A stretch of DNA of 64,000 bases from Streptomyces rubiginosohelvolus (GCF_014649875.1 NZ_BMTW01000001.1:62001-126000), one strand, 5' to 3'. Shown: positions 17,154-27,868, numbered from the stretch's first letter. The notes: a model not told the origin generated them from the letters alone. Numbers and translations are program-made.

Positions 17154-17567
17154 TCAGATCCCCACTAGCCGCACCCGGCCACCGCAGAGCTTGGCCATGT
17201 CGTCGATGTCGGAAGTCAGCATGACCACGGGGCGGTGCTGTCGCAGCGCGGCCTCGGCGACGGCCGCATCGATCGCGTACTTGTGTCCGTGCAACCCGGC
17301 ATTCATCAGCAACTTCGAGGCAGCCCTCGCCTCCTCGTCACCGACCGGGACGACCCGCAGCCCGGAAAGCACCCAGTTCAGGCGTGACGTGTTCGTACGG
17401 GCGTGGACGGCCTCGATGATGGTGAGCGCACTGATCACGACCTCCATGCCACGCGAGCGCGCCTCAGCGATCAGAGCCACCACCTGTTCTTCGTCAGCGA
17501 GCAGCTTCGAGACTCCCTCGCTGTCGAGGACGAGCGTCCCCTCGTGACTCAGCCTGCGGCGGGCCAC
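17154..17567 (-). CDS. PIN domain toxin (VapC-like)
   Basis: A 137-residue PIN-fold protein. Conserved acidic residues appear in order: TLVLDSEGV (first Asp), ISALTIIEAVHA (Glu), KYAIDAAVAEAA (Asp) and VMLTSDIDDM (Asp), as in metal-dependent VapC-type ribonucleases. The start is GTG 17567 with AGGAGG 6 nt before it, lying inside the end of the upstream antitoxin gene (19-nt overlap), so translation is coupled. VapC toxins cleave tRNA or rRNA and are neutralised by their cognate antitoxin; target here unknown. About 170 bp of uninformative sequence separates its stop from the pseudogene. Confidence 0.85.
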   Translation of the reverse strand: MARRRLSHEGTLVLDSEGVSKLLADEEQVVALIAEARSRGMEVVISALTIIEAVHARTNTSRLNWVLSGLRVVPVGDEEARAASKLLMNAGLHGHKYAIDAAVAEAALRQHRPVVMLTSDIDDMAKLCGGRVRLVGI

Positions 17568-17833
17568 TCGGCCTCCTCGGCGAACACCTCGTCGAAGACC
17601 TGCCGCGCCCGCTGACGAGCCGGCTCGGATACCGGCCCCTTGCGGCTCTCGTAGTCCGCCAGGTACTCGTCCAGGAGCTGCCCGCGCAGCTCACGCTCGA
17701 CCGCCTCCGCGATGAACGCGGAGAACTCCCGCTTGCCCACCCGCGCCCGGATCGCGTCCGCGGTCCCCTCCGGCAGCGACAAGCTCACCCGCGTCGCCGG
17801 CCCTTCCCCAATGCTGTACGTCGCCTCAGCCAT
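17549..17833 (-). CDS. Antitoxin partner of the PIN toxin (RHH-like)
   Basis: A 94-residue protein (MAEATYSIGEGPATRVSLSL). The N-terminal half, TRVSLSLPEGTADAIRARV then FSAFIAEAVEREL, reads as a ribbon-helix-helix DNA-binding unit; the C-terminal half is acidic and helical (ARQVFDEVFAEEAEW) and would wrap the toxin. ATG 17833 is preferred over an upstream extension because the family-like sequence begins here. It precedes and overlaps the PIN gene, the usual antitoxin-first order, and would autorepress the pair through the RHH domain (family knowledge). Confidence 0.8.
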   Translation of the reverse strand: MAEATYSIGEGPATRVSLSLPEGTADAIRARVGKREFSAFIAEAVERELRGQLLDEYLADYESRKGPVSEPARQRARQVFDEVFAEEAEWPAAG

Positions 17834-17933
17834 GCCACCGATTGTGTCAAACGAGTAGGAAAAGCGCCACGTCCGCACTACCTTCAAAGCTCGGTCAGCG
17901 TCCGGCCCGCGCAAGTCCCAGCACGGAGAACCA

Positions 17934-17960
17934 AGGGCCCGACTCAAGGAGCCGGGCCCT
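17934..17960 (-). terminator. Hairpin terminator of ychF
   Basis: An 8-bp stem (AGGGCCCG, 17934-17941, with CGGGCCCT, 17953-17960) with an 11-nt loop, 50 nt past the ychF stop. On the minus strand it is followed by TTGGTT. Confidence 0.65.
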
Positions 17961-18009
17961 CTCTGACCTGCATGTCCGACAGATCAGCGACGTGCTGCGG
18001 TGTCACCCA

Positions 18010-19098
<1,089 letters not shown>

Positions 19099-19339
19099 TT
19101 TGGCGACTTCCTGGAGTGAGGCGGGGCGGGGCAGGGGGACAAGGCGTCCGGTCCGGCTCTGTGTTTCGGGCCGGGTCGGCCGGGACCCCGTAGTGGACCG
19201 ATTCTCCAGTCTACGGGCCTGTCCCACGGGCCCGAACAGTGACGGCTTTCGGCCGTGTGGCATCGAACGCAACCCCAAGGTCGGCCAAAGCGCGTGTCCA
19301 ACGCCTGATTCCCCGCCCCCCGCGACCTACGTTGTGGAG

Positions 19340-19999
19340 GTGGAGCAGCACAGGACACGTCCCCCGCAGCGTCGGCAGCCCCCGCAGGCCGCGCCCGCCC
19401 CGCCCGCGCCGGGTGGTTCCGCCGTGTACCGAGTACGGGTGCGGAGCGTGCGGAGCGTGCCGCCCGTCGTCCTCGCGTTGCGGCGGTTCCCCAATCCGCG
19501 GCTCACCGGGATCGGGGCCGGGCTGTTCGCCTCGCTCACCATGTTCGTGCTCGCCTGCGTAGACCGGCTGCTGTTCGACAGCTCGGAGCTCGTCTACGGG
19601 CTGCTCTTCCTGCCCGTCAGCGCCCTCACCGCCCTCTGGGTCCGGCCCGCCGACCTCGTCACCGCGCCGATCAGCGTGCCGATCGCCTTCGCCGTCGGGG
19701 TCTTCCCTATCTCCGGGGGGTCCGAGGGCTTCGGCGGGCAGGTCATGGGCCTGGTCACCGCCCTCGCCGTGCACGCCGGCTGGCTGTACGGCGGAACCCT
19801 CGTCGCGGGCGTCATCGCCACCGTGCGCAAGGTGCGGCTGATGCGGGCCCGGCGGCGGTACGTCCTGGCCCAGGGGCGCGGCCCCGCCGGTGAGCGCACG
19901 CCCCGGGCCGCAGCCGCCGCCTCCCCGTCAGGCGCGAAGCCCGTACGGGCCGGGGCGGGCACAGCCGGGGCTGCGGCCCGGCGACCGCAGAGGCCCTGA
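19340..19999 (+). CDS. DUF6542-type small membrane protein
   Basis: A protein of about 219 residues. After a Pro/Gln/Arg-rich cytoplasmic head (VEQHRTRPPQRRQPPQAAP) come four hydrophobic segments (LTGIGAGLFASLTMFVLACV; ELVYGLLFLPVSALTALWV; PISVPIAFAVGVFPI; GLVTALAVHAGWLYGGTLVA) and a basic Ala/Gly/Arg tail. This is the pattern of the uncharacterised DUF6542 family of actinobacteria. The start is uncertain: GTG 19334 and 19340 are in frame; 19340 is preferred because TACGTT (19328-19333) ends 6 nt before it, fitting a leaderless transcript. Divergent from ychF. Confidence 0.75.
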   Translation: MEQHRTRPPQRRQPPQAAPAPPAPGGSAVYRVRVRSVRSVPPVVLALRRFPNPRLTGIGAGLFASLTMFVLACVDRLLFDSSELVYGLLFLPVSALTALWVRPADLVTAPISVPIAFAVGVFPISGGSEGFGGQVMGLVTALAVHAGWLYGGTLVAGVIATVRKVRLMRARRRYVLAQGRGPAGERTPRAAAAASPSGAKPVRAGAGTAGAAARRPQRP

Positions 20000-20193
20000 G
20001 GTCAGACCGGCCCAGCTCCCCGGGCCTGCGTGCCCTGGCCTGCCGCTTCCGCCCTCGCGGCCCGGCCTGCCCTGGCCTGTGTTTCCGCCCTCTCGGCCCG
20101 TCGGCCTCAGCGGCCCTGAGGTCCGACGGCCCCACTTCCCGGACCCGGTCTGCCCGCCCCGCTCAGCCCGGACGCCCCGCTCCCCGGCCCCGC
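20000..20193. repeat. GC-rich intergenic stretch with imperfect repeats
   Basis: The gap between the convergent DUF6542 and ppgK genes is built from imperfect copies: a tandem pair of about 36 bp (each starting CTGCCCTGGCCTG and running to CTCGGCCCG-like ends, near 20029-20100) and a looser direct repeat spaced about 119 bp (CCCTGAGGTC at about 19994 and 20113). No gene is supported. Confidence 0.55.
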
Positions 20194-20946
20194 TCAGCCC
20201 TTGCCCTGCGCCGAACCCGCCGCCGCCATCGCCGCCCCCACAATGCCCGCGTTGTTCTGCAGCTGCGCCGGGACCAGCTCCGCACGGACCTTCTCGATCA
20301 GGGGCAGGAACTTCTCCGCCTTGCGGCTCACGCCGCCGCCGATGATGAACAGTTCCGGCGAGAACAGCATCTCCACGTGCAGCAGATACTTCTGGACACG
20401 GTGCGCCCAGTGCTGCCAGCTCAGGTCCTCGTCCTCCTTGGCCTTCGTGGAGGCGTGCTTCTCCGCGTCGTGGCCGTGCAGTTCCAGGTGGCCGAGCTCG
20501 GTGTTGGGGACGAGCTTGCCGTCGGTGAAGACCGCGCTGCCGATGCCCGTACCGAACGTGAGCAGGATGACCGTGCCCGTACGGCCCTTGCCGGCGCCGA
20601 AGGTCATCTCCGCGACCCCGGCCGCGTCCGCGTCGTTCAGGATGGTGACGGGCTGACCGATCCGCTCGGCCAGCAGGGTGCGGGCGTCCGTGTCGATCCA
20701 GCCCTTGTCGACATTGGCCGCGGTGCGGGTGATGCCGTCCGTGACGACCCCCGGGAACGTGATGCCGACCGGGCCCGACCAGTCGAAATGGCCGACCACC
20801 TCCGCCACGCCGTCGGCCACGCCCTTGGGCGTGGCCGGGTGCGGTGTCAGCACTTTGTGGCGCTCCCGCGCCAGGTCTCCGCGGTCCAGGTCCACGGGAG
20901 CGCCCTTGATCCCGGATCCGCCGATGTCCACGCCGAAGATCTCCAT
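20194..20946 (-). CDS. ppgK: Polyphosphate--glucose phosphotransferase (polyphosphate glucokinase)
   Basis: A 250-residue ROK-type kinase: N-terminal phosphate loop [17 protein letters not shown], second phosphate motif [13 protein letters not shown], the glucose-binding [17 protein letters not shown] and the closing [16 protein letters not shown]. It phosphorylates glucose with polyphosphate (and usually ATP) to feed glycolysis. ATG 20946 yields the exact family N-terminus ([10 protein letters not shown]); the frame is open for another 2.3 kb upstream but that is shadow of other genes. It follows ispH by 38 nt on the same strand, so the two may share a transcript. Confidence 0.96.
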   Translation of the reverse strand: MEIFGVDIGGSGIKGAPVDLDRGDLARERHKVLTPHPATPKGVADGVAEVVGHFDWSGPVGITFPGVVTDGITRTAANVDKGWIDTDARTLLAERIGQPVTILNDADAAGVAEMTFGAGKGRTGTVILLTFGTGIGSAVFTDGKLVPNTELGHLELHGHDAEKHASTKAKEDEDLSWQHWAHRVQKYLLHVEMLFSPELFIIGGGVSRKAEKFLPLIEKVRAELVPAQLQNNAGIVGAAMAAAGSAQGKG

Positions 20947-20984
20947 GGAACCCACGGTACGGGCAGGCCGGGCCCCTTGCGCGG

Positions 20985-21965
20985 CTACTCGGCGGAAAGG
21001 GCGGCGGCCTCGGCGCGCAGGTCGCGGCGGAGCTCCTTGGGCAGGGAGAAGGTGATCGACTCGTCGGCCGTCTTCACCGTCTCCACGTCCTCGTAACCGC
21101 GCTCCGCGAGCCACTCGATGACCCCGTCGACCAGGACGTCGGGGACCGAGGCGCCGGAGGTCAGGCCAACCGTGGACACGCCTTCCAGCCACGCCTCGTC
21201 GATCTCGCTCGCGAAGTCGACCAGGTACGCGGCGTCGGCTCCGGCGTCGAGGGCGACCTCGACCATCCGGATGGAGTTCGAGGAGTTCTTGGAGCCGACC
21301 ACGATGACCAGCTCGGCGTCCTCGGACAGCTTCTTCACCGCGATCTGGCGGTTCTGCGTGGCGTAGCAGATGTCGTCGCTGGGCGGCGAGAGCAGGTTCG
21401 GGAACTTCGACTTGAGGGCCCCGACCGTCTCCATCGTCTCGTCGACGGAGAGCGTGGTCTGGGAGAGCCAGACGACCTTCGACTCGTCGCGGACCTCGAT
21501 GTTCGCCACGTCCTCGGGGCCGTCGACCAGCTGGATGTGGTCGGGGGCCTCGCCGGAGGTGCCGATGACCTCCTCGTGACCCTCGTGGCCGATCAGGAGG
21601 ATGTCGTAGTCCTCCTTGGCGTACCGGACGGCTTCCTTGTGGACCTTGGTGACGAGCGGGCAGGTCGCGTCGATGGTGGCGAGCTTGCGCTCGGCGGCCT
21701 CCGCGTGGACGGTGGGCGCGACTCCGTGCGCGGAGAACATCACGATGGAGCCCTCGGGCACCTCCGCGGTGACGTCCACGAAGATCGCACCCTTCTTCTC
21801 CAGGGTCTGCACGACGTACTTGTTGTGCACGATCTCGTGGCGGACGTAGATCGGGGCCCCGTACTGCTCCAGGGCCTTCTCGACGGCGATCACGGCACGG
21901 TCCACGCCCGCGCAGTAGCCACGGGGAGCGGCGAGCAGGACACGGCGGGCAGGCGTTGCAGTCAT
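20985..21965 (-). CDS. ispH: 4-hydroxy-3-methylbut-2-enyl diphosphate reductase (IspH/LytB)
   Basis: A 326-residue enzyme of the MEP isoprenoid pathway that reduces HMBPP to IPP and DMAPP. The three cysteines that hold the 4Fe-4S cluster are visible: C18 (PRGYCAGV), C102 (DATCPLV) and C200 ([11 protein letters not shown]). Active-site elements [20 protein letters not shown] and the SSNS-type motif ([11 protein letters not shown]) are present. ATG 21965 is chosen since homologues begin near [17 protein letters not shown]; an ATG three codons upstream is also possible. Divergent from the APC permease. Confidence 0.97.
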   Translation of the reverse strand: MTATPARRVLLAAPRGYCAGVDRAVIAVEKALEQYGAPIYVRHEIVHNKYVVQTLEKKGAIFVDVTAEVPEGSIVMFSAHGVAPTVHAEAAERKLATIDATCPLVTKVHKEAVRYAKEDYDILLIGHEGHEEVIGTSGEAPDHIQLVDGPEDVANIEVRDESKVVWLSQTTLSVDETMETVGALKSKFPNLLSPPSDDICYATQNRQIAVKKLSEDAELVIVVGSKNSSNSIRMVEVALDAGADAAYLVDFASEIDEAWLEGVSTVGLTSGASVPDVLVDGVIEWLAERGYEDVETVKTADESITFSLPKELRRDLRAEAAALSAE

Positions 21966-22074
21966 GCGTCCCATCGTAAGGCCGTGGCGAACAGGCGCGA
22001 GGACGGCCTGATCGCCACACTGGTCGCGGTGCGTGTGTCAGGAATCGCCGATGGTGATGGAGGGTGGTGACCCG

Positions 22075-23556
22075 GTGTCGGAGAGCGGTCTCGGCAGCGG
22101 TAAGGACAGCAGCGCGGGCAGCAGTGCGGAGCCGGGCAGGCTGCGGCGGAACCTGGGGTTCCGGGACCTCGTCGTCTACGGGCTCCTCTTCATCGCCCCG
22201 ATGGCCCCCGTCGGCGTGTTCGGCACGCTGGACGCGAAGTCCGACGGCGCGGTCGCCCTCGTCTACATCGTGGCCACGGTGGTCATGGGCTTCACCGCCT
22301 TCAGTTACGCCCAGATGGTGCGGGTCGCCCCCTTCGCCGGTTCGGTCTTCACGTATGCCCGCAAAGGGCTCGGGGAAGGGCCGGGGTTCATCGCCGGGTG
22401 GATGGCGATGCTCGACTACCTGCTGATCCCCGCCGTCGCCTACCTCTTCTCCGGGATCGCGATGAACGCCCTCGTCCCGGAGGTCTCGCGGTGGGTGTGG
22501 ACCGCGATCGCGGTGCTCGTGACCACCCTGCTCAACCTGTGGGGCGTCCGGGCCGCCGCCCGCGTCGGCTTCGCGGTGCTGGCGATGGAGATCGTGGTGC
22601 TGCTGGTCTTCGTGGTCGCGGCGGTGGTCGTCCTCGTACGGGACGGGGCGCAGCGCGGCTGGCTGACGCCGCTGACCGGGGACACCGCGTTCTCCATGGC
22701 GGCGGTGCTGGGAGCCGTGTCGATCGCCGTGCTGTCGTATCTGGGCTTCGACGCCATCGCCTCGTTCGCCGAGGAGGTGACGGGTGGATCGCAGAAGGTG
22801 GCGCGGGCGGTGCTGTTCTGTCTGGTGCTGGCCGGTGTGCTGTTCGTGGCGCAGACATATCTGGCGGCGCTGCTGGAGCCGATGAGCTCGGCCGAGCTGG
22901 CGGCGGACCCGGCGGCGCAGGGGTCGGCGTTCTACGACGCGGTGGACGCCTCGGTGGGGACCTGGCTGCACGATCTGGTGGCGGTCAGCAAGGCGATCGG
23001 GGCGGCGTTCGCCGCGCTGGCGGGGCAGGCCGCCGCCGGCCGGCTCGTCTTCGCGATGGCCCGGGAGCGGCGGCTGCCGCGCCTCCTCGCGAAGGTCGAC
23101 CCGACGTCGGGCGTGCCGCGCCTCGCGATCCTCGGCGCGGGCATCGTGACGCTGGTGGCCGCCGTGTGGGCGGCCCGGCGCGACGACGGCCTGGACCATC
23201 TGGTCTCGGTGGTCGACATCGGCGCGCTGACGGCGTTCATCCTGCTCCACGCGTCGGTGGTCGGCTGGTTCGTCATCCGCCGGATGGCGGGGCCGCCGGT
23301 GTGGTGGCGGCACGTCCTCGTGCCCGTGGTCGGCGCGGGGGTGCTGGTCGCGGTCATCGTGGAGGCGACGACCTCCGCCCAGGTGGTGGGGCTCTGCTGG
23401 CTCGGGGTGGGGCTCGTGGTGCTGGCGGTGCAGGGCACGGGGCGGCAGAGCGGGGCCGAGGGGCCGGGCGGGCCCGGCGGACGTGGGGGGACCAGCGGAC
23501 CCGGTGGGCCCGGTCGGCCCGGCGGACCCGGTGGGCGCGGCGCTGCCGAGCGCTGA
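22075..23556 (+). CDS. APC family amino-acid/amine permease
   Basis: A protein of about 493 residues with roughly twelve hydrophobic segments, starting at [19 protein letters not shown]. The family motif of TM1-TM2 ([11 protein letters not shown]), [21 protein letters not shown] after TM2, and [14 protein letters not shown] in TM6 are typical of APC (AAT/YjeH-like) transporters. Substrate unknown. Its C-terminus is a Gly/Pro-rich tail of GPGGPGG units with no counterpart in the family core. Start GTG 22075 has GGAGGG 10 nt upstream; ATG 22057 is the alternative. A hairpin at 23595-23623 lies downstream. Confidence 0.88.
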   Translation: MSESGLGSGKDSSAGSSAEPGRLRRNLGFRDLVVYGLLFIAPMAPVGVFGTLDAKSDGAVALVYIVATVVMGFTAFSYAQMVRVAPFAGSVFTYARKGLGEGPGFIAGWMAMLDYLLIPAVAYLFSGIAMNALVPEVSRWVWTAIAVLVTTLLNLWGVRAAARVGFAVLAMEIVVLLVFVVAAVVVLVRDGAQRGWLTPLTGDTAFSMAAVLGAVSIAVLSYLGFDAIASFAEEVTGGSQKVARAVLFCLVLAGVLFVAQTYLAALLEPMSSAELAADPAAQGSAFYDAVDASVGTWLHDLVAVSKAIGAAFAALAGQAAAGRLVFAMARERRLPRLLAKVDPTSGVPRLAILGAGIVTLVAAVWAARRDDGLDHLVSVVDIGALTAFILLHASVVGWFVIRRMAGPPVWWRHVLVPVVGAGVLVAVIVEATTSAQVVGLCWLGVGLVVLAVQGTGRQSGAEGPGGPGGRGGTSGPGGPGRPGGPGGRGAAER

Positions 23557-23594
23557 GGCCGGGTCTGCCGAGCGCCGAGGCCCGCTGCCGCTGA

Positions 23595-23623
23595 GCGCTG
23601 AGGCCCGGGCCGGGCCTCAGCGC
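23595..23623 (+). terminator. Hairpin between APC permease and xseA
   Basis: A 14-bp perfect stem (23595-23608 with 23610-23623) with almost no loop, 38 nt past the permease stop. The surrounding 60 bp also contains several GAGCGCTGAGGCC-like repeats. Confidence 0.6.
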
Positions 23624-23665
23624 GGGGCCGGTGTCCTGTCGGTGGGTGCCGATACGCTCGCCCGT

Positions 23666-24889
23666 ATGGCTCTCAACACGTCCGCGGAAGCGCCGCTGCC
23701 CGTCGGCGAGGTGTCCCGGCTCATCGGGGGGTGGATCGACCGGCTCGGCGCCATCTGGGTGGAGGGGCAGATCACCCAGCTGTCGCGGCGGCCGGGGGCC
23801 GGGGTCGTCTTTCTGACGCTGCGCGATCCGTCCCACGACATCTCGGTGAGCGTCACCTGTTTCCGGCAGGTCTTCGACCGGATCGCCGATGTGGTGACGG
23901 AGGGCGCGCGCGTCGTCGTCCTCGCCAAGCCCGAGTGGTACGCGCCCCGGGGGCAGCTGTCGCTGCGGGCCACCGACATACGGCCGGTCGGCATCGGTGA
24001 ACTGCTCGTGCGGCTGGAGCAGCTCAAGAAGTCGCTCGCCGCCGAGGGGCTCTTCGCGCTGGACCGGAAGAAGGCGCTCCCCTTCCTCCCCCAGCTCATC
24101 GGGCTCGTCTGCGGGCGGGCCTCCGCCGCCGAGCGGGACGTCCTGGAGAACGCCCGCCGCCGCTGGCCCGCCGTGCGCTTCGAGGTCCGCAACACCGCCG
24201 TGCAGGGGGTGAACGCGGTCGCCCAGGTGGTGCAGGCGGTCGAGGAGCTGGACGCGCTGGACGAGGTCGACGTGATCGTGGTGGCCCGGGGCGGCGGCAG
24301 CGTCGAGGATCTGCTGCCGTTCTCCGACGAGCAGTTGATCCGGGCCGTGGCCGCCTGCCGTACGCCGGTGGTCTCCGCGATCGGCCATGAGCCGGACTCC
24401 CCGCTGCTGGACCTGGTCGCCGATCTGCGCGCCTCCACGCCCACGGACGCGGCCAAGAAGGTCGTGCCCGATGTGGGCGAGGAACTGGAGCGCGTCCAGC
24501 AGTTGCGGGACCGGGCGCTGCGCACCGTACGGGGGCTGCTGGACCGGGAGGAGCGGGGGCTCGCGCACGCGCTGGGCCGGCCCGCGATGGAGCGGCCCCA
24601 GCGGCTGGTGGACGAGCGCGAGGCCGAGGTGGACGCGCTCATCGGGCGCAGCCGCCGGGTGCTGGGCCATCTGCTGGACCGGGCCGACTCGGAGCTGTCG
24701 CACACGCTCGCCCGGGTCGTCTCGCTGTCGCCGGCCGCGACCCTGGAGCGGGGTTACGCCGTGCTCCAGCGGCCCGACGGCCATGTGGTGCGCTCCCCCG
24801 ACGAGGCGGGGGCGCCCGGCGAGCCGCTGCGGGCGCGGGTGTCGGAGGGCGAGTTCACGGTGCGGGTGGACCGGGACGGGGACGGATGA
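23666..24889 (+). CDS. xseA: Exodeoxyribonuclease VII large subunit
   Basis: A 407-residue protein: an N-terminal OB-fold (about 15-110, [20 protein letters not shown] to [12 protein letters not shown]) followed by the nuclease domain (about 130-380) with [39 protein letters not shown] and [20 protein letters not shown], all diagnostic. With XseB it degrades single-stranded DNA. ATG 23666 gives the family start ([18 protein letters not shown]). No ribosome site is visible, but TACGCT at 23653-23658 lies 7 nt upstream, so a leaderless transcript is plausible. xseB follows 72 nt later. Confidence 0.96.
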   Translation: MALNTSAEAPLPVGEVSRLIGGWIDRLGAIWVEGQITQLSRRPGAGVVFLTLRDPSHDISVSVTCFRQVFDRIADVVTEGARVVVLAKPEWYAPRGQLSLRATDIRPVGIGELLVRLEQLKKSLAAEGLFALDRKKALPFLPQLIGLVCGRASAAERDVLENARRRWPAVRFEVRNTAVQGVNAVAQVVQAVEELDALDEVDVIVVARGGGSVEDLLPFSDEQLIRAVAACRTPVVSAIGHEPDSPLLDLVADLRASTPTDAAKKVVPDVGEELERVQQLRDRALRTVRGLLDREERGLAHALGRPAMERPQRLVDEREAEVDALIGRSRRVLGHLLDRADSELSHTLARVVSLSPAATLERGYAVLQRPDGHVVRSPDEAGAPGEPLRARVSEGEFTVRVDRDGDG

Positions 24890-24961
24890 GCCGGCCGACC
24901 AGAGGCCGGGGCCGGGGCCGTTCCCACGATGACGTAACAGCTCACATCTAGGGTGGATCAC

Positions 24962-25207
24962 ATGACGGACGAGGGTACGGCGGCCGCTGCCGCCACGGGC
25001 ACGCTCGGGTACGAGCAGGCGCGCGACGAGCTGATCGAGGTCGTGCGCCGGCTGGAGGCGGGCGGCACGACACTGGAGGAGTCGCTGGCCCTGTGGGAGC
25101 GGGGCGAGGAGCTGGCGAAGGTCTGCCGGCACTGGCTGGAGGGCGCCCGCGCCCGGCTGGACGCGGCCCTCGCCCGCCCGCAGGACGGCGGCGACGACGA
25201 GGGCTGA
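24962..25207 (+). CDS. xseB: Exodeoxyribonuclease VII small subunit
   Basis: An 81-residue helical protein with the XseB core LGYEQARDELIEVVRRLEAG, then LEESLALWERGEELAKVC and an acidic tail. It binds XseA to make the active nuclease. ATG 24962 is chosen because GGTGG is close upstream; a GTG nine nt earlier is in frame. It is downstream of xseA, as is usual. Confidence 0.95.
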   Translation: MTDEGTAAAAATGTLGYEQARDELIEVVRRLEAGGTTLEESLALWERGEELAKVCRHWLEGARARLDAALARPQDGGDDEG

Positions 25208-25271
25208 GCCCGGCCCCGGGAAGACCTCCGACCGGGCCCGCACCAGTTAGCTGCATCATGCAAGGGTGTGC

Positions 25272-25327
25272 AATGGATCACTCCATTCCGGTTTTAGTTG
25301 AAAGTTAACCTATCTCTGGCGTACCTT
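25272..25327 (+). promoter_or_regulatory. Promoter and operator-like repeats upstream of the RutE-like gene
   Basis: An AT-richer island contains a perfect 6-4-6 inverted repeat AATGGA-TCAC-TCCATT at 25272-25287, then a -35-like TTGAAA (25298-25303) and a -10-like TACCTT (25322-25327) at 18-nt spacing. A further short palindrome, TGCATCATGCA, lies just upstream near 25252. The regulator is unknown. Confidence 0.5.
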
Positions 25328-25368
25328 CGAGCTCTCCCCACCGCGTTCGTTCGGAAGGTTTGCACCAG

Positions 25369-25959
25369 ATGTCTCTCGTTCTCGACCCCGCCGCTCAGGA
25401 CCTCCTCTTCCGCGAGGCCCGCACCGCCAACACCTTCACCGACGAGCCCGTGACCGACGAGCAGGTCCAGGCGATCTACGACCTGGTGAAGTTCGGCCCG
25501 ACCGCCTTCAACCAGTCGCCGCTGCGTGTCGTCCTGGTCCGCTCCGCCGAGGGGCGCGAGCGCCTGGTGCAGCACATGGCCGAGGGCAACCGCCCGAAGA
25601 CCGCCACGGCCCCGCTGGTCGCGATCCTGGCCGCCGACAACGAGTTCCACGAGGAGCTTCCGGCGCTGCTCCCGCACTTCCCGCAGGCCAAGGACATGTT
25701 CTTCGCGGAGCGCCCGGTCCGTGAGTCGGCCGCCGGTCTCAACGCCGCGCTCCAGGCCGCCTACTTCATCATCGGCGTCCGCGCCGCCGGTCTGGCCGCA
25801 GGCCCGATGACCGGCTACGACCCGGCCGGTATCCAGAAGGAGTTCCTGGACGGCGACCACACCCCGCTGATGGTCGTCAACATCGGCAAGCCGGGCGAGG
25901 ACGCCTGGTTCCCGCGCAGCCCGCGCCTCTCCTTCGACGAGGTCGTCACGACCGTCTGA
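25369..25959 (+). CDS. Nitroreductase family protein, malonic semialdehyde reductase (RutE) type
   Basis: A 196-residue flavoprotein of the RutE/HadB-like nitroreductase group: FREARTANTFTDEPV with the early FMN-binding Arg, FGPTAFNQSPLRVVLVRS, and the C-terminal GLAAGPMTGYDPAGIQKEF. The length matches RutE, which reduces malonic semialdehyde to 3-hydroxypropionate in pyrimidine breakdown, but no other rut genes are nearby, so the substrate is not certain. GGAAGG lies 11 nt before ATG 25369. It is read alone and followed by a strong hairpin. Confidence 0.88.
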   Translation: MSLVLDPAAQDLLFREARTANTFTDEPVTDEQVQAIYDLVKFGPTAFNQSPLRVVLVRSAEGRERLVQHMAEGNRPKTATAPLVAILAADNEFHEELPALLPHFPQAKDMFFAERPVRESAAGLNAALQAAYFIIGVRAAGLAAGPMTGYDPAGIQKEFLDGDHTPLMVVNIGKPGEDAWFPRSPRLSFDEVVTTV

Positions 25960-25985
25960 GCCTCCGTCGCACGGTCACCGTCACG

Positions 25986-26034
25986 CGCGAAGGGCCCCGG
26001 AACACCATCACCTGGTGTTCCGGGGCCCTTCGCG
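25986..26034. terminator. Bidirectional hairpin terminator
   Basis: A perfect 22-bp stem (25986-26007 with 26013-26034) and 5-nt loop between the convergent RutE-like and DUF4245 genes. Confidence 0.88.
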
Positions 26035-26059
26035 TACGGGAGTCGGCGCGGGCCGCGCG

Positions 26060-26599
26060 TCAGGAGGCCGGCGTGGCGGGCGGCGTCGTCTTCAGGGCCT
26101 CGACCATCTCGACCAGGGTCTCCTTCGGCGCCGAGCCGGTGACCACCGTGGTGTGGCCCTTGCCGGGCAGGACGAGGGCGTCGTACTTGTCGCCCTCCCA
26201 GACCTGCCACTGCTTGCCCGCCACCGTCTCGGTCCGGCCGGTGTCCTTCGCCTTCTGGGTGACCTCGGGGACGTACGTGCGCGCGGCGGCGGTGGACTGC
26301 TCGACCGCGACGTACCTGCGGTCCGCGTCGAGGAAGCCCAGGTGCCAGGCCTTGCCCTCGGCCTCGTCGTAGCGGACGGAGGTCGCCTTCCACTTCTCCG
26401 GCAGGCCCTCCGGCGCGGCCACCGGGTAGGGGGCGTCGGTCCGTACCGTCGCCAGCTCCACGGTGAAGTCGACCGCCTTGATCGGGTCGGCGTGCTCGTC
26501 CTTCGGGATGAAGAGGTATATGACCCCCGCGCAGGCGGCGATCACCAAAGTCGACAGGAACATGTCCCGGACTGTCTGCTTGCCTCGCTTGCTTGCCAC
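26060..26599 (-). CDS. DUF4245 family membrane-anchored protein
   Basis: A 179-residue protein: a short basic head, a transmembrane helix (MFLSTLVIAACAGVIYLFI, about residues 13-31) and an extracytoplasmic domain with YPVAAPEGLPEKWKATSVRY, HLGFLDADRRYVAVEQS and AGKQWQVWEGDKYDALVL. This matches the actinobacterial DUF4245 family, of unknown function, typically encoded next to class II fructose bisphosphatase, as here (divergent from glpX). Confidence 0.9.
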   Translation of the reverse strand: MASKRGKQTVRDMFLSTLVIAACAGVIYLFIPKDEHADPIKAVDFTVELATVRTDAPYPVAAPEGLPEKWKATSVRYDEAEGKAWHLGFLDADRRYVAVEQSTAAARTYVPEVTQKAKDTGRTETVAGKQWQVWEGDKYDALVLPGKGHTTVVTGSAPKETLVEMVEALKTTPPATPAS

Positions 26600-26697
26600 G
26601 GGTCCATGGTGGCACGCGGCCTGACACGCCCGGCCGCAGGGTGCCGGTCGGGGGCGGCGACTCCGGAGTGCTCATGCGTGACCCGCACTGCTCATTT

Positions 26698-26713
26698 TAT
26701 CGACCTACCGATA
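26698..26713. promoter_or_regulatory. Inverted repeat in the DUF4245/glpX divergent region
   Basis: TATCG-ACCTAC-CGATA is a perfect 5-6-5 inverted repeat about 55 nt upstream of the glpX start. It could be a regulator site for glpX. No factor can be named. Confidence 0.35.
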
Positions 26714-26765
26714 GAGTCGCAGCACCCTCATATCCGGTCGTCGCCGTACAGAAAGGTGCGCTCCG

Positions 26766-27797
26766 ATGTCCGAGCATCATCTGCCGTCCCAACTGGAGGT
26801 CTCCCCGGAGGCCCCCGACCGCAACCTGGCCCTGGAGTTGGTCCGGGTCACCGAGGCCGCTGCCATGGCGGCCGGGCGCTGGGTGGGCCGCGGCGACAAG
26901 ATCGGCGCCGACGGCGCCGCAGTGAAGGCCATGCGGACCCTCGTCTCGACCGTCTCGATGAACGGCGTCGTCGTCATCGGCGAGGGCGAGAAGGACGAAG
27001 CCCCCATGCTGTTCAACGGCGAGCGGGTCGGCGACGGCACCGGCGCCGAGGTCGACATCGCGGTCGACCCGATCGACGGCACCACACTCAACGCCAAGGG
27101 CATGCCGAACGCCATCGCCGTGCTGGCGGCGGCCGACCGCGGCGCCATGTTCGACCCGTCGGCGGTGTTCTACATGGACAAGCTGGTCACGGGGCCCGAG
27201 GCGGCGGACTTCGTCGACATCAACGCGCCCGTGGCGGTGAACATCCGGCGCGTCGCGCGGGCGAAGAACTCCACGCCCGAGGACGTCACCGTCGTCATCC
27301 TCGACCGGCCCCGGCACGAGGGCATCGTCAAGGAGATCCGGGAGACCGGCGCGCGGATCAAGTTCATCTCGGACGGCGATGTCGCGGGCTCGATCATGGC
27401 GGCCCGCGAGGGCACCGGCGTCGACCTGCTGATGGGCATCGGCGGAACGCCCGAGGGCATCATCTCGGCGTGCGCCATAAAGTGCCTCGGCGGTGTCATC
27501 CAGGGCAAGCTCTGGCCCAAGGACGAGGCGGAGCGGCAGAAGGCGCTGGACGCGGGCCACGACCTGGACCGGGTGCTGTCCACCGACGACCTGGTCAGCG
27601 GCGACAACGTGTTCTTCGTGGCGACGGGGATCACCGACGGTGAGCTGATGCGCGGTGTGCGGTACCGCGCGGAGACGGCGACCACCGAGTCGATCGTGAT
27701 GCGGTCCAAGTCCGGCACGATCCGGTCGATCTCCTCGACCCACCGGCTGTCGAAGCTGCGCGCCTACAGCGCCATCGACTTCGACCGCGCGAAGTAG
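26766..27797 (+). CDS. glpX: Fructose-1,6-bisphosphatase class II (GlpX)
   Basis: A 343-residue metal-dependent phosphatase of gluconeogenesis, converting fructose 1,6-bisphosphate to fructose 6-phosphate. The metal-binding motifs are [15 protein letters not shown] and the inositol-monophosphatase-like [18 protein letters not shown]; further conserved segments are [19 protein letters not shown] and [16 protein letters not shown]. Length is normal. GAAAGGTG is about 9 nt upstream of ATG 26766. It ends at a hairpin before the convergent WhiB gene. Confidence 0.97.
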   Translation: MSEHHLPSQLEVSPEAPDRNLALELVRVTEAAAMAAGRWVGRGDKIGADGAAVKAMRTLVSTVSMNGVVVIGEGEKDEAPMLFNGERVGDGTGAEVDIAVDPIDGTTLNAKGMPNAIAVLAAADRGAMFDPSAVFYMDKLVTGPEAADFVDINAPVAVNIRRVARAKNSTPEDVTVVILDRPRHEGIVKEIRETGARIKFISDGDVAGSIMAAREGTGVDLLMGIGGTPEGIISACAIKCLGGVIQGKLWPKDEAERQKALDAGHDLDRVLSTDDLVSGDNVFFVATGITDGELMRGVRYRAETATTESIVMRSKSGTIRSISSTHRLSKLRAYSAIDFDRAK

Positions 27798-27824
27798 CCG
27801 AGGGCCAGGGGCGCGCAGAGCGCA

Positions 27825-27868
27825 CGAAGGGGGTGCGGGGAGCCGATTCGCTCCCCGCACCCCCTTCG
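27825..27868. terminator. Bidirectional terminator between glpX and the WhiB gene
   Basis: A perfect 19-bp stem (27825-27843 with 27850-27868) with a 6-nt loop between convergent genes. Confidence 0.88.

Noticed and set aside
20947..23313. Upstream extension of the ppgK frame covering ispH and the APC permease region
   Set aside because: The family N-terminus [10 protein letters not shown] begins at 20946; the extension is antisense or out of frame to ispH and the permease and has His/Arg-rich shadow composition.
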